Of a stretch of 64,000 nt of DNA, positions 10,637 to 22,200 are shown piece after piece. Below the pieces are notes generated by a model, which saw only the letters and a program-made list of their open reading frames with translations, was not told where the DNA came from and ran no database searches. Made by a program: the position numbers and the translations under genes. Origin of the DNA: Aquila chrysaetos chrysaetos (lineage: Eukaryota; Chordata; Aves; Accipitriformes; Accipitridae); assembly GCF_900496995.4 (NCBI RefSeq), contig NC_044005.1:25859363-25923362 (forward strand). Reading direction: 5' to 3'. Each line of letters starts with the position of its first letter. Within the stretch, counting starts at the first letter, position 1.

Positions 10637-11870
10637 AAATGAAGGTTGCAATCATGTCATGGCAACAGTTTCCAGAAATCATTCTGGCTCTTGGCCAGAG
10701 GAAGCGGAGCTGGAATTTCTCTGCTGATGCTGTCAGCACCTGGAGCGCTTTCTAGCTGCACACAGTGCCCATCTGCAGAGCTCCTCACCTTTAGTAATCC
10801 CTCCCAGCCATACTTGAGACACAGCCGCTTTGGAGCAGAGTGAGGCACCCACTTAGGTACGTGCAGCAGTGCTATGTCAGGACAGGAGTGAGAAGACAGC
10901 TTCTGCTGAAAGAAATCCCAGGAAATGGCTGAGAGGCAGCACGGGAGGGCTCTGGGGGGAGCTGAACTTGAGCACTTTGAAGAAGAGTTCATCTTTGTGG
11001 GGAAGTTGCTGTGGGACAGGCAGAACCGTGTTTCCAGCCATCACTAGCCCCAGGGCAAGGACATGGAGCAAGTATTCAGTTACAGGCAAGGCCCTTTTTT
11101 GCTGCTCCTTCAGGGCAGGAGGAGCCCAGCATTGAGGGCTGAGATGGTCCTGTTCTAGAGACACATTCCTCCTATACTCAGACGTCCTCCACTCTGGGGC
11201 AGGAGAGGGCTGCTCACTCCTCGCAGCTGCAGCTGAGGTCTCCCAGCCCCATGCCATGGAGGGGGTGATGGGGTGCCCTGTGAGATGGGGGTCTGCTTCT
11301 CTGCCACCAGGCCTGGTGGTGGCCATGGGCTTCCAGCAAGCAAGGAACCCTCTAGCAGTGTTTGGGAGGGGAGCTGAGCGGTATTGTGGAACAGGCAGTG
11401 AACATCCCCATGTAGGATGCTCACTGTCCTCCCTGTGGCACCAGGCTCTGCTCCTGCAGCCCTACAGCGTGGTGTTGTGCATCCTGGCCCATGGGTCTCT
11501 CCATCAGCTGGGTCAGGTGAGGTCCTCCCCATTCTCGTGCCAGGCAGTGAGGGATGGAGGAGCCAGGGCTGGGGGGAGGGGCTAGCTGTTACGGCACAGG
11601 ATGGGGTAGGAGGGTTTGGGAATGGGGACGTCCTCTTTGCAACCCTGTTCTGGGGCATCAGCCTTCAGCATCACAGGGGGGACCTTCTGGCTGTGTGTGA
11701 CAAGTAGACAGCTATGTGATGGGTGTGGTGTGGGTGTTATTGCCCCAAACCATTCCTGCTCCCTCTAGCTTTCCCAGCTCCTTGACCTCTCCTGTTCTGT
11801 ACCATGTTTTGTGTAATTCCCAAGAGAACTGAACTAGTCTGTGTGCCTCTTATACCCAGCTGTACTGTTT

Positions 11871-11876
11871 AATAAA
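11871..11876 (+). terminator. NGB: Polyadenylation signal AATAAA, probably NGB
   Basis: Canonical hexamer in TGTTTAATAAAGAGC. It is followed within 35 nt by the U/GU-rich stretch CCCTTTTTGTTGCC, as expected of a functional cleavage site. It is the best-formed plus-strand signal downstream of NGB. Confidence 0.65.
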
Positions 11877-11895
11877 GAGCAACAGTGAGTCTTGG

Positions 11896-14090
11896 CCCTT
11901 TTTGTTGCCTTATGTTTATTTTAATGTAAAAGGCCCAAGCAAGCCAAAAAAAAAAGGTTGACAGAGGCGGGGGGTTATTGGTTTCTTATTGGCTCTAGGT
12001 GTGGAGATATTGGTCACTGGGAGTGCTTGTGTAGTCCAGCTGACTGACATGAGAGGGCATGCAGCACCAATGTCTGTTGGGAGCTTTTGTGCACTGTAAT
12101 TGAATGGGCGAGCAGCGGAGGGGCTAGCAAAGGTGTCCTGCTGCTGATTGCTCGTTACCTTCCAAAATTAACGACCTCTAATGGAATTAGCGTTTTAAGC
12201 AATCAGCCTAAAAATCCCTTTTCTGTTGTTAGCTGTTGCTTTTGTTCTTTGAGATAGCATAGGCTCACCGGCTGCTGGTCACCCGCTGCTGGTTGCCCTC
12301 AGCAGCAGGGCATGGCCTCGCAGCAAAGTCCTGCCTGGCTCCACGCAGCATCCACCCTGCCAGCAGCCCTGCCCCAGGGAGCAGCTGGTGGGGATGTAGG
12401 AGGTCCTGTCTCCCACTTCCCAGGGCAGGTTCTAGCTGTGACACAGTGGGTTTCCAGCCCTGGGAGTGTTGGGCACTTGGCACTGAAGAAGGATGGTCCC
12501 TAGAGCGGGGAAGCCAGCTCAGGGTCTGTAATAGCATCTCCTGAGGGCTGGAAATCCCAGCCCTGCCACAGGAGAGCTTGGTGAGCATCCCGGGAAAGCC
12601 GCGCTGCTCTGCCTTGGGCAATGTTTAGGTTGGGGCATGTTCTGTAGGGCAATGTGCAACGGGCTGCGAAGGGCAAGGAGAGCGGCAGACATCTGACGCA
12701 AATAAATCCTCCCTGTGGTTCATTGCTAAAATAAATTTTCCAGCTCTTCCTGGCCTGGAGCACAGCTGCCAGCCTCAGGGCTGGCAGCGGGAGCCCAACC
12801 GCAGAGCTGCGGGGAAGGGCCAGCGTGGCACCCCCCAGCAGCACCCCCATCTTCGACCCCCTGCGCCAGCGCAGAGGTTTGCCACGGCTCCCACAAACCG
12901 CCCCTTTGCCTTGGCTGCTGCCCAGCAGGGATGCTCCCAGCACTGCCCGCCACCGGCCGACGCAGTGGGAGACGCCATGCAATTGCTTGGCCCCGACTGT
13001 GAGGGACTTTTGTATGCGCAGGCTGTAATCAGGCAGGCGGGTTTCTGATGGCTGGAGTGGTGGAGGCACAGCGTGATGAGGCTTACACAAGCTTGTTAGG
13101 CTGTAATGAGCTTCCCCTGCAAGGACCAGGAGAGCCGCCAGCTGGGGAGGGCAATTACAGCCTTGCTCACAGCCAGGGCTCCTGCCTCAGCTCCCTGGCA
13201 CCAGCAAGGCCCTGTGTTTAGCCCATTTCCCACTAATTACAAACCGTGGGGGGGCTCTGTGGGGTTGTGTGATGAGGGGAGTGGGTTTTTAAATTTTCCA
13301 GTTTTTCACCCAAAGGGAGGTCCTCCCTGTGCCATAAGGCAGGCTGGCCAGGCAGGGTTCGCCCCCTGGGAGCCGTGGAGGGGCTGGCCAGAGGGACCTG
13401 CTGAAACCAGACACAGCTCAGTCAAGTAGGAATTTGGGTATAAAGACTGTGTTTTGGGAGGGAGGAGGGGAGCAAGAGAGCACCGTCTGCTCAAAACCTA
13501 GAGAAAGGCTCCCAAAAGGTGTTCACCCCCTTCCCTTGGACTTTGTGGGCAGTGCAGCTTTGGGAACATCTGCTCCATCCCCAGATGGGATGGGTCCCTC
13601 CACTCCTTGCTGTGGTCCCGGAGGAGCTCCAGGCCACCATCCTGCTCCTGGCAGGCAGTGTGTGCCCCTTTTTGGTGGTGTCCTGAGCCAGCTGAGCCTG
13701 TGGGGCGAGCACTGGCAGAGGATGGGCAGGGGAGGCACATGCCTGTCCCAGGGCTGCACCCCTTCCCCAGTGCTGGGGACAGTGCCGAAGGCTATGCCAG
13801 CCTTTCCAAAGGGACACAACAGAGCGTTCCCCTGCTCTCGCACCTTTGCTGCATCTGCCCACTCAGGTTTGCTTTTGTGGGGACCATGGTGGGTGGCAAG
13901 GTGCCTGGAGGTGGGGAGGTAGCCAAATGGTCTCCTTGCCACTTAAGTTTCTGCAGGATATCCCCAAGAAGGGTCAAAAGCAGCCCGCAGGTGGGGAAAG
14001 GGGCTGGAGTATTTTCACAGGCTCCAGTGGCGAGGGTCCCCCCTCTCCTGGCACCGGGCAGGACGCACGAGGGTGACAACATCAGGCAGC
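11896..14090. other. Convergent intergenic region between NGB and TMEM63C
   Basis: Gene-free gap between the two predicted mRNA 3' ends. It carries an AT-rich, homeodomain-motif-rich block (12060-12260) with a 10-bp inverted repeat, and a second block (13020-13165) in which the 9-mer GGCTGTAAT occurs three times in either orientation. Between them lies GC-rich unique sequence. There is no CR1, and no convincing coding exon. Confidence 0.6.
12060..12260. promoter_or_regulatory. AT-rich, TAAT-rich dyad block, candidate conserved noncoding element
   Basis: Arms GCTGATTGCT (12143-12152) and AGCAATCAGC (12198-12207) are perfect inverted complements 45 bp apart. Between them are several TAAT or ATTA cores (AAATTAACG, CTAATGG, AATTAGCG). 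Composition differs sharply from the GC-rich flanks, which often marks vertebrate enhancers. Function is inferred only. Confidence 0.35.
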
Positions 14091-15996
14091 GGCTGGGTGA
14101 AGTAATTTTATTCAAGGCACGGTCATAGCAATAAATCACGAGAAGGTACAGACCTCTGGCACATTCCTACAGCGGGGCAGCCAAGGGCAATCGGACCAGC
14201 AGCCCGAGCTCCCGAGGACGTGGTGCTGCTCGCAGGCACTTGCTTCCACCTGGAGAGAGGCCACCAGCATCCCCCCGGCTCCAGCCGGGGCTACCCCTGG
14301 AGCAGGCAGTGAGGGCAGCGGCTGAACTGTGGGCAGCCCTGCAGGCACCTGGGCAGGGAGCCGTGAGCCCCCCAGGGTGCTTTTTGGGGTTGGGAGGAAG
14401 CGGCTGAGCTCAAGGGTCCCCCGAGGCAACCACTTGGCAGCTAGTGTGCCGCAGACATCACCCCGGCATGCAGGAACATGGGTGGGATGGGGACCACAGC
14501 GCTGCCAGGTGGCTGAGCCAAGACCCACCAAGCCCCACAGGGATGTCCCAGGGCCCACTTGAGTCCAACAGAGACCCACAGCTCGCTGCAGGGCTGCCTT
14601 TTAACCCCCCCCCACAGGACTGGAACAACCATGCAGCACCAGTAATGCTGAGCGGTGCCATGGCCAAGCATCTGCCTTCACACAGCAGCACTCCCCACGC
14701 TGGCAGCCTTAGTGCCAGCAGAGCTGCGTCGTCATCCCTTCCCTCCCTGGATGGCCCCGGGATGGCAGCTAGAATTGCTCTGAAGCTAGCAGGAAAATCA
14801 GGAGCAGGAAAATTAGAGGAAAATCAGCCCCGAGGCCAAAGCGGGGCCAAGCGAGGAGTCAGCATACCTAGGCGGGCTAGCCTGGTGGGAGAGGGACCGA
14901 GTAGGGCGAGGATCTGCACTCATCTCCAGGGGCCTCCACGGCTGCTGCGGATGAGCTGGAAAACCCCAGGATGCTGCCCAGGCAGGAGCCGGTGCATTTA
15001 TACTGATCACAGCAGGACTCACACTTAGGGGGTGGTGTGGCTGCTGGGGGAGCATCCCATGGCTGCGACTTGTGGGTGAGGGCAGGATGCGGTGGACCAG
15101 GACCCGGAGGCCGGGGTCCTGCCAGCACTGCCCTCCCCGTTTCTGTTGCAAAAGGATGGAGCCATGCAGGGTCCCATGGCCAGCCCCAGGGAGAGCACGA
15201 GGGGGATACTGCCGGGCGAGGCAGGATGACGCGGAGCTGCCCTCACAGCCATTAAACGCACTCATCCCTTGATCTCCCGCTCCTCCCCATGGACCCAAGG
15301 GTGCAGGCATGGTGCAGTGGCAGCGGAGGGATGGGGTGGGAGGGTGGGGAAGGGCTGGGCTTGGGTTTTGATGCCTGCCTCAGGGCAGGGCTGCTGGTGC
15401 TCAGGCAGACGTGGGAGCAGCCCTGAGCACTCACCTCCCACCAAAGCACACAGGTCTCAGCAGTCCCTGCTTTAACCGGCAAAGGCAGCGGGGGCGGGAA
15501 GAACCTGCACAGCCGGCACCAAGGGAGGCAGCGGGACGGCCGCCGCGAGCAGAGGTGGGAAGTGAGGGTTAGGGGTGGCCGTCCCCCGCCACCGAGGACC
15601 CGTGGGACAGCGTGGCGGCGGGCACATTCGTCTGAGCTGTCTGGGCTGCTTCCCCCTCACGGAGGGGCCAGGGCCTCCCTCCTGCCCCCAAAAGCATGGC
15701 CTCTCAGAGAGACCCTCTCCCCACACCGCTGCATCCCTTCTTCCCCATGATGGGCTGGAAGAGGCAGGTGGGGATGCGGGAACAGGGGGGAGGCTGAGCC
15801 GGTCCAGGCAGCAGGAGGGACCAGCAGAGCCTCCTGCCACCTCCCATGCAATGGGGTCTGCCCCTCACATCAGTCCTGTCGTCCCCCCACCCCATCAGCA
15901 AGGTGGCCCCCACCAGTGCTGGGAAGGCTCCTTCCTGCCCCCCGGCACGTCCTCCGCTCTCGGCACAGCTGGTCCTTGCCCCAGCGACGGGGGTGC
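14090..15996 (-). other. TMEM63C: TMEM63C 3' UTR (probable)
   Basis: GC-rich unique sequence between the TGA at 15999-15997 and the minus-strand AATAAA at 14112-14107. Long overlapping frames on both strands reflect base composition. It contains a C-run near 14609-14617. The UTR could also end earlier, since no transcript data are available. Confidence 0.5.
14107..14112 (-). terminator. TMEM63C: Polyadenylation signal, probably TMEM63C
   Basis: Reads AATAAA on the minus strand, about 1.89 kb past the TMEM63C stop, followed on that strand by a GATGTTGTC stretch. It is the best-formed minus-strand hexamer between the stop and NGB. Confidence 0.6.
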
Positions 15997-16209
15997 TCAC
16001 TGGTAGCGGGCCTGGCTCTCCATCACAGGGCCGCTCCTGTACTCGCCCTCCACTGTCTCCAGCTCCGTCTCGAAGCTCTGCAGCCCCCCGTCCTCCCCGT
16101 CCTCCGCTGGCTCCAGGTGGTTGCCCATGGTGCCGTAGGACTGGTGCGCCGGGGAGGCCGCCGGCGTCAGGCTCAGCTCGGGCTCCTGCAGGACGGTGGC
16201 CACGAAGAG
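15997..16209 (-). CDS. TMEM63C: TMEM63C coding exon 22 (aa 761-830, stop)
   Basis: Encodes the cytosolic C-terminal tail: [17 protein letters not shown], then [10 protein letters not shown], which is the family-diagnostic TMEM63C tail, then acidic sequence ending SQARYQ before TGA (15999-15997). Acceptor GGGGCAG. The tail is Glu-rich and probably disordered. Confidence 0.96.
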   Translation of the reverse strand, partial: LFVATVLQEPELSLTPAASPAHQSYGTMGNHLEPAEDGEDGGLQSFETELETVEGEYRSGPVMESQARYQ

Positions 16210-19200
16210 CTGCCCCGGGGGGCGGTGGGGGGTCAGGACCCAGGGGAGCAAGGAGGGGTGGCCACGGCAGGGCTGGGGAGGGGTACTCACGTTGGAGTTG
16301 GGGGTGGAGGAAACACTGCTCCGCTCCACATCATTGAAGGCGCCCTCAGACTGGTCAGACATCTGGGGAGAGGGGGGCCAGGAGGAAAGACGGTTTGGGA
16401 GTCCCCAGCCGATGCCGGGGGCCAGCCAGGCGCCACCTGACTCATCACAGCAAACGCACCCCCGAGAGGCAAGGAGGGGACGCAGCGGGGCAAGGGAACG
16501 GGACAGGCGGCTGCCTGCGCTCACCTGGTAGCTGGAGGGTTTCCGCGGCTGCAGCTTCTTCAGGCAGAGGCCAAAGAAGGAGAAGACAATGCAGGAGAGG
16601 AGGACCACAAAGGTGAAGAGGGTGACAGGGCGGGTGGGACCTAGAGCACAGAGACACTGGGGCAGCACATGAGCCTCCAAGGACCTGCTGCATGTCCAGC
16701 TGAGCCCCAGGCTGGTGCCTGCTTTGGGTCTTACAAGTTCTCAACCCCCTTCCCAAAACACTAGCTGACAGCCTCCTCATCTGCCAGGTCTCCATCACAC
16801 CCTCCCCCTTCCCACCCTCTGTGCCATGCCTAATTCAGGGGGGTGACACTGGTGGCTTATCCCCCCAAGCATTAGATGTGACCCTCAGCAGTGGCAGGAG
16901 AAGTCCCAAGCTCTCCCTACCGAGGCGCAGGACGGAGAAGAAGAGCAGCCAGAACATGCAGAGGATGGGGGCCACCACAACCTGGCTGATGGCGGCGACA
17001 TGGAGGCGCTGGTTCAGCTTGGTGGGGATGTACACATAGTAAATGTTGTACCGGTCAACCATGTGCTTGAGCAGCATGTAGAGCAACCCTGGTGGGAGGA
17101 GAGGGGCCATTTGTGGTGGGAGGACAACAGGGACAGCCAGGTCGAAGGGACAGCAGGGCAGGCCCAGGGGATGATGCCCAAGGGTGCCTGCCCGTACCAT
17201 GCGGGAAACTTGCACTCCCACGCCGCTGCTGGTGGCTGGGATAGGCTGTTCTTGGCATGGCCGGGGGCAGTGGGACCATGGGCACGGGGTCATACTCACC
17301 GAAGGGGACGATGATGGGGCAGGTGATGCTGTATGTCATGACAACGGAGAAGATGCAGCAGGTCCAGGCATACTCCAGTCCAAACTGGAACTGGTAGGCT
17401 TGGCTCTGGGGCACAACCAAAGTGTCATTACTGCCTCTGCCACTGCAAAGGCTGCACTTGCCTTTGCACCCTGGCCGACACGACTGCCTCCCCCCATCAG
17501 TGCCTACAAGGCCTGAAGAAGTCTCCACAAGCCTCCCCATAGGACTGGGATGGCCTGAGTTTCCAGCAAGCACATCCCTGCTGTGCTGGGGGTCGCATAG
17601 GCTCAGAGGTGACCAGGGCCACATACCCGCTTGACATGGAGCCGCTCGGGCTCGGACTTGGCAAAGCAGAGGCGGGCGGTGTAGACAAGGAGGCCCGGGA
17701 TGCGCAGCAGCTCCATGGCCGTCCCAATCAGGCTGGAGGTGACCACATAGTTGACGAAGAAAGCGCCGTTGTCTGGGAGGAAAACACACCTGCCCCGGGG
17801 ACGCAGAAGGTGAGAGGATGCTCGGGCAGGCAGCTAGGAGAGCTGGCAGGGGCTGGCGTTGGGTGCTCCTGCTTGCCCGGGAGGTTTGGGAGCTCCCTGT
17901 TACTTACTGGAACTTGATATCGGCCTCATCCAGAAAGTGCGTGTCAAAGAGCCAGCGGAAAAAAAGGTCCAGGCTGGAAGGGGGAGAAGAGGAGCAACTC
18001 AGAAAGAGGGGCAGCTGCAGAGCAACATGGGGGCACCCAGTGGGTGCGTGCTTCCCCCTGCCCTGCGTGGGCAAGACCCTCTGGACCCTACACCACCAGA
18101 GCAGACCCTTCTGCCACATGGGACCACTGAGGCATGGGTGCTCGCCTCCCAGATGGTCAGGATTGCCATAGCTGGAGCTACACAGATACATGACCAGCTC
18201 CTTTCAGGGTCTGCTGAAGGGATGACCCCAAGCAGGGCATCACCAGCACCCTCAGGTCAGCCGTGGCAGCCTGGCAAGCTGCTCCACTCCCCCCGTCTGC
18301 CGCAGGGAAGCTTTCTGTCCATGACCATCTGGGAGCAGCTCAGCATGGCTAAAAAGCGAGTGTTTTCCTCCCCACAAACAGCCATGGTTCAGTGGCGGTG
18401 GGCTTTTAGCCCTTTGGCTTGTGGGAGGCAAGGGGCCCGGGTGCAACTGCAGCTGCCGGGGAGCAGGGAGAGGAGCACGGCAGCATGGTCCGTACCTGCT
18501 CAGCCCCAGCGAGGGCAGAATGATGACCATGAACACTAGGAAGAAGAAGCACTTGTGCATGGTGAGCTGATTTTCACTCGACCTGCGGAGAGGGGAGGCA
18601 AGAGGAGAACGTTGCACTTTTCCAAGGCAGAGCAGCCAGTGGGGGGAGAGGCTGGGCTGGGTCTCGCTCTTCACCAAGGAGCTACTCCCAGCCCCAGGAA
18701 GTCATGTGCATTTGATCTATGCATCTCCTGGGGCCTTGCAAAGCCTCTCCCAAGCTAGGGGTAGTGACCATGAGGAATCTGTTGTAGTGAAAGCTCTTGT
18801 CGTCCCAGCCTCTCACCTCCTTCATCCCTACACTCTCCTACCATCCCTTCCGGTGTAGACGCCCAACAAGAGGCAGCTGGGTATCTACAAGAGGTTCAGG
18901 AGCCCCTGTTTCCCCAGGAGAAGGAAGGGAGGTGGTGACAAAGCTCCTGCAAGGACTCAGCAGACCAGGCACAGGGGCTGACAGGGGTTGAAGCCAGTGG
19001 AGGGTCAAGACAGAGAGCACATTGTAGGAGCTAGGCAGAGCTTACTCTGCTAGGAGACTTCAAGCATCCTGAACCTATGCCTCCACCTTGGAGGGCTGGG
19101 AGCACAGCTGGGATGTGCTGCCCGAGTCAGGGCCATGGCCCTGCTGCTGCCAGTCCACCATCATACCATCCCTTTCACAAACTTTTTCAGACCCATCTTA

Positions 19201-22200
19201 AAACCAGCTCTACGTGCCTTTGTCAGCAGCCTGGAAGTGTTCAGGGCTATGGCAAGGAAATGGCTCCTTTGGGCATGGACTTGGGGCTCTTTCCATGGAG
19301 GGCAACACCCCCGGGGCTCTGTGGGGGTCTGCCACTGCACTGCCTGCCTCCCTGCAGGTTGGGTCCCATGAGTCCTACTGAGGTTCCTCCCAACTACCGC
19401 AGCCCTGTGGTAGCTCGGGGGCCAGCCCCATTACCTCGTCCAGTGCGACTCAAAGAATGCCGAGTAGTAGACAAGGAAAGGCAGGAAGACGGAGAAGGCC
19501 CAGAGCAGCAGTGTGGGGAAGAACTGGGTGATGATGGGGTTCTGCAGGAGGAGAGATGCCAGACACCCCCTCAGGAGCCCGCTGGAGCTCAGCCATGCTG
19601 GAGGCAGCTCCCCGGGCCTCCTGGCACAGGACGGTGTCTGCAACAGGTGGGCTGGGGCACCCCCTTCCTGAGAAGGGGCATTTGTTTCAGGAGATAAGAG
19701 CTTGAGGCCAGCCAAAGGCACCACGGGCATGCTCTGAGCCCCAGTGTCTGCCCAACAGCTCGCAGGTCAATAAGCAGGAAGGAGATGCACTGCTAGCAGC
19801 TCCTAAAAGCTCCTGGAGCTCTTCCCACCCCTCTCCTCTTGCATGGACACCAACCTGCCCTCCCCCATGGACACCAGCACCAAAGCTCAGGTTTGCACAG
19901 GTGCCCCAGGGCTCTGCCACTGGAAACAACAAGAAGGGGATGGATGGCAAGCAGGGGCATGACCACTCCTTGCCTTTCATCAACACCCATCCCAGTGATG
20001 GCTTGTCTTCTTGGCCTAGTGTAGAGCCAGTGCCCTCCCCCTGTCATGGACAAGCCTGGAAATGGAGACCCTTTGGGAAAGCTGGCACAGGGCCCCAGGG
20101 ACTACCTTGAGGGTCTCCACAGGGTGTGTCACGTTGAACATGTCCATAGTGTTGACAATGATGGCTGGTGTGGTGAGGAAGAAGAGAAGGACGAAGAGGC
20201 AGATATTAAGGAGGATGAATCGCACCCACCAGGATGTGCCACGGACCGATAAATTCTCCCTGTGAGAGGAAAGCACGACTCGGACATGGTGTGGAGGAAA
20301 AGCCATGTGTCCGGGGCCTCCCAGCCTGGCTCCCCGAAGCTTTGCCTCCCATACCCGCACCAACCATCCTGGCAGCCATTGCTCTGAGCCCACCCTCGCC
20401 CCCTCCCCGCACTGCTGCGCTGACACCTGCAGAGCCCCCAGGACCAGAGAATGGCCACACGGGGGTCTGTACCACCAGGAGGCTTTGGAGTCAGGCTGGA
20501 GAAATAGGAGCCTGGCAATCACCCCAAACCTCACCTGGCCGAGCCCGGCCACCCATGAGGTGATCAGCCCAGTCATCCCTGCTGACTTCTGCTATGGCCA
20601 CAGGAGGGATTGTCAGCCTTTGCCACCCTGGGAAAGCACCCTATAGATACAGCCACAGGTTCCCTACAGATACATGGGCTCCCTATAGCGATGGGCATGG
20701 GCTCCCTATAGGTAGGGGCACAGGTTCCCCCCGGCTGCTCGCCCCGCTTCCTCCCTCCCTCCCACCACGGGTTTCACCAGATGATGTCGCTGGGTGCAGG
20801 GGCATAGCGAACGCCCCAGTGGTGTGACTTGACCACGGTGGTGACAGAGGACTGCTGGGGGTGCTTGCGGCAGTGGATGTGGCTGTAGTCCTTCAAAATC
20901 CTGTGGGAGGAGGGAGCCAGGGGTCAGGTCTAGACCAAGGGCTCAGGACCACCCTCACACTTCTTGTGAGACCCCTCCCGCAGCCCAACAGAGCAGCCAT
21001 CTCCGCAGATGGCAGAGGCACAGAGGAGACAGACCCATCGCCTGGCTGGAGGACATCCCCGTGCCCGTTGCATGAAGGGCACTCACACAGCCGTCATCCG
21101 CTCATCCTGGAAGGTGACGAAGGCCATGTCAAGCCGCTTGAGTGTGATGCGGTTGCGCTCAGCATTGAACTCATCTGTGAGTTTCTCCTCCAGCTCCCCG
21201 TAGTACTGCTCGGCGTCCACCTGCGGGAGCAGCCAGGGCTCTGCTGCGCTCGGCGGGCTGAGGCACGGGCAAGCTGCCATGCTCTGCCTTGCCCTCGGTG
21301 GTGATGTGCTTGCTGCCTGCAGCCCTGCCCGCACCCTCCTACCTGCTCAAAGCCACAGAAGCGGCAGCAGAAGATACGGGCACAGGGGTGGGTTTTGATC
21401 ATGATCTTCCCCTCTTTCTGCGCCTTGGTGGTGAAGTAAAGCCGCCCCTTCATTGCCTTGCGCCTGCCGGGAAGCCAATAGGTGCGACGGTCATTCAGGC
21501 AGCGGGAGACAGACAGACTGGGTCCCTCGACATAGTGGGCAGGAGCAGTACACCCACCCACAGAGGCAACGGGGACCTGCACACACTCACCTCTCCGCAT
21601 CCAGCTTCATCAGCTTGCGCACATCAAAGCAGAACTGGACATTGGTGACGGTGCAGCTGGGATAAGCCTCGCTGTGGGCACAGGGACACGGTGGCACCAG
21701 GAGCTGGGGGAGGGGGACAGCCCCTGCCACCTGCCTGCCAGCTGCCCAGCGAGGCTGCGGTGCACCACTACTCACTGGAAATGCTTGATGATAAGGGAAG
21801 GGTCTGTGATCTCTTTGGGGATGTGGGTAACCATCAGCGTCCGGGCGACCTGGGGGAGGAGAAGGGGCAGAGTGGGGTGGGTGGGCAGGGGGGTCTGTGG
21901 GATGTCTTGCTGCCACCCTGCTCGCCCAGCCACTGGGAAGGCAGAAGCAAGTCAGGGCACTGACTGCCACCCCGGAGGCTGGTCAGCACAGACCTCCTCA
22001 ATGCCCGCTCCCAGACCCCAGGGGCATAGCCAGACACTGCCACCTCCCAGACAGATGGACACAACAGAGCTTCAATCTCAAGAGACAAGGCAGCAGGAGA
22101 GAGAGGTATGCCTCCAGGCTGCCAGGTTTCCTCCAGAAGCTGGAGAAAGCTAGCCATATCTTTCCCTGCCTGCCCCGTCCCAGCCTGTTTCTAAAGCTCT

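Larger units (their letters stand above)
9725..11895 (+). other. NGB: NGB 3' UTR (probable)
   Basis: From the TAG stop to the AATAAA at 11871 there is no other gene signal. Two earlier hexamers at 10599 and 10631 lack a clear GU-rich downstream element and could give a short isoform of about 0.9 kb. The segment is unique sequence. A sequence resembling one half of an RE1/NRSE site lies near 10730. The extent rests on signal position only, not on transcript evidence. Confidence 0.5.
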
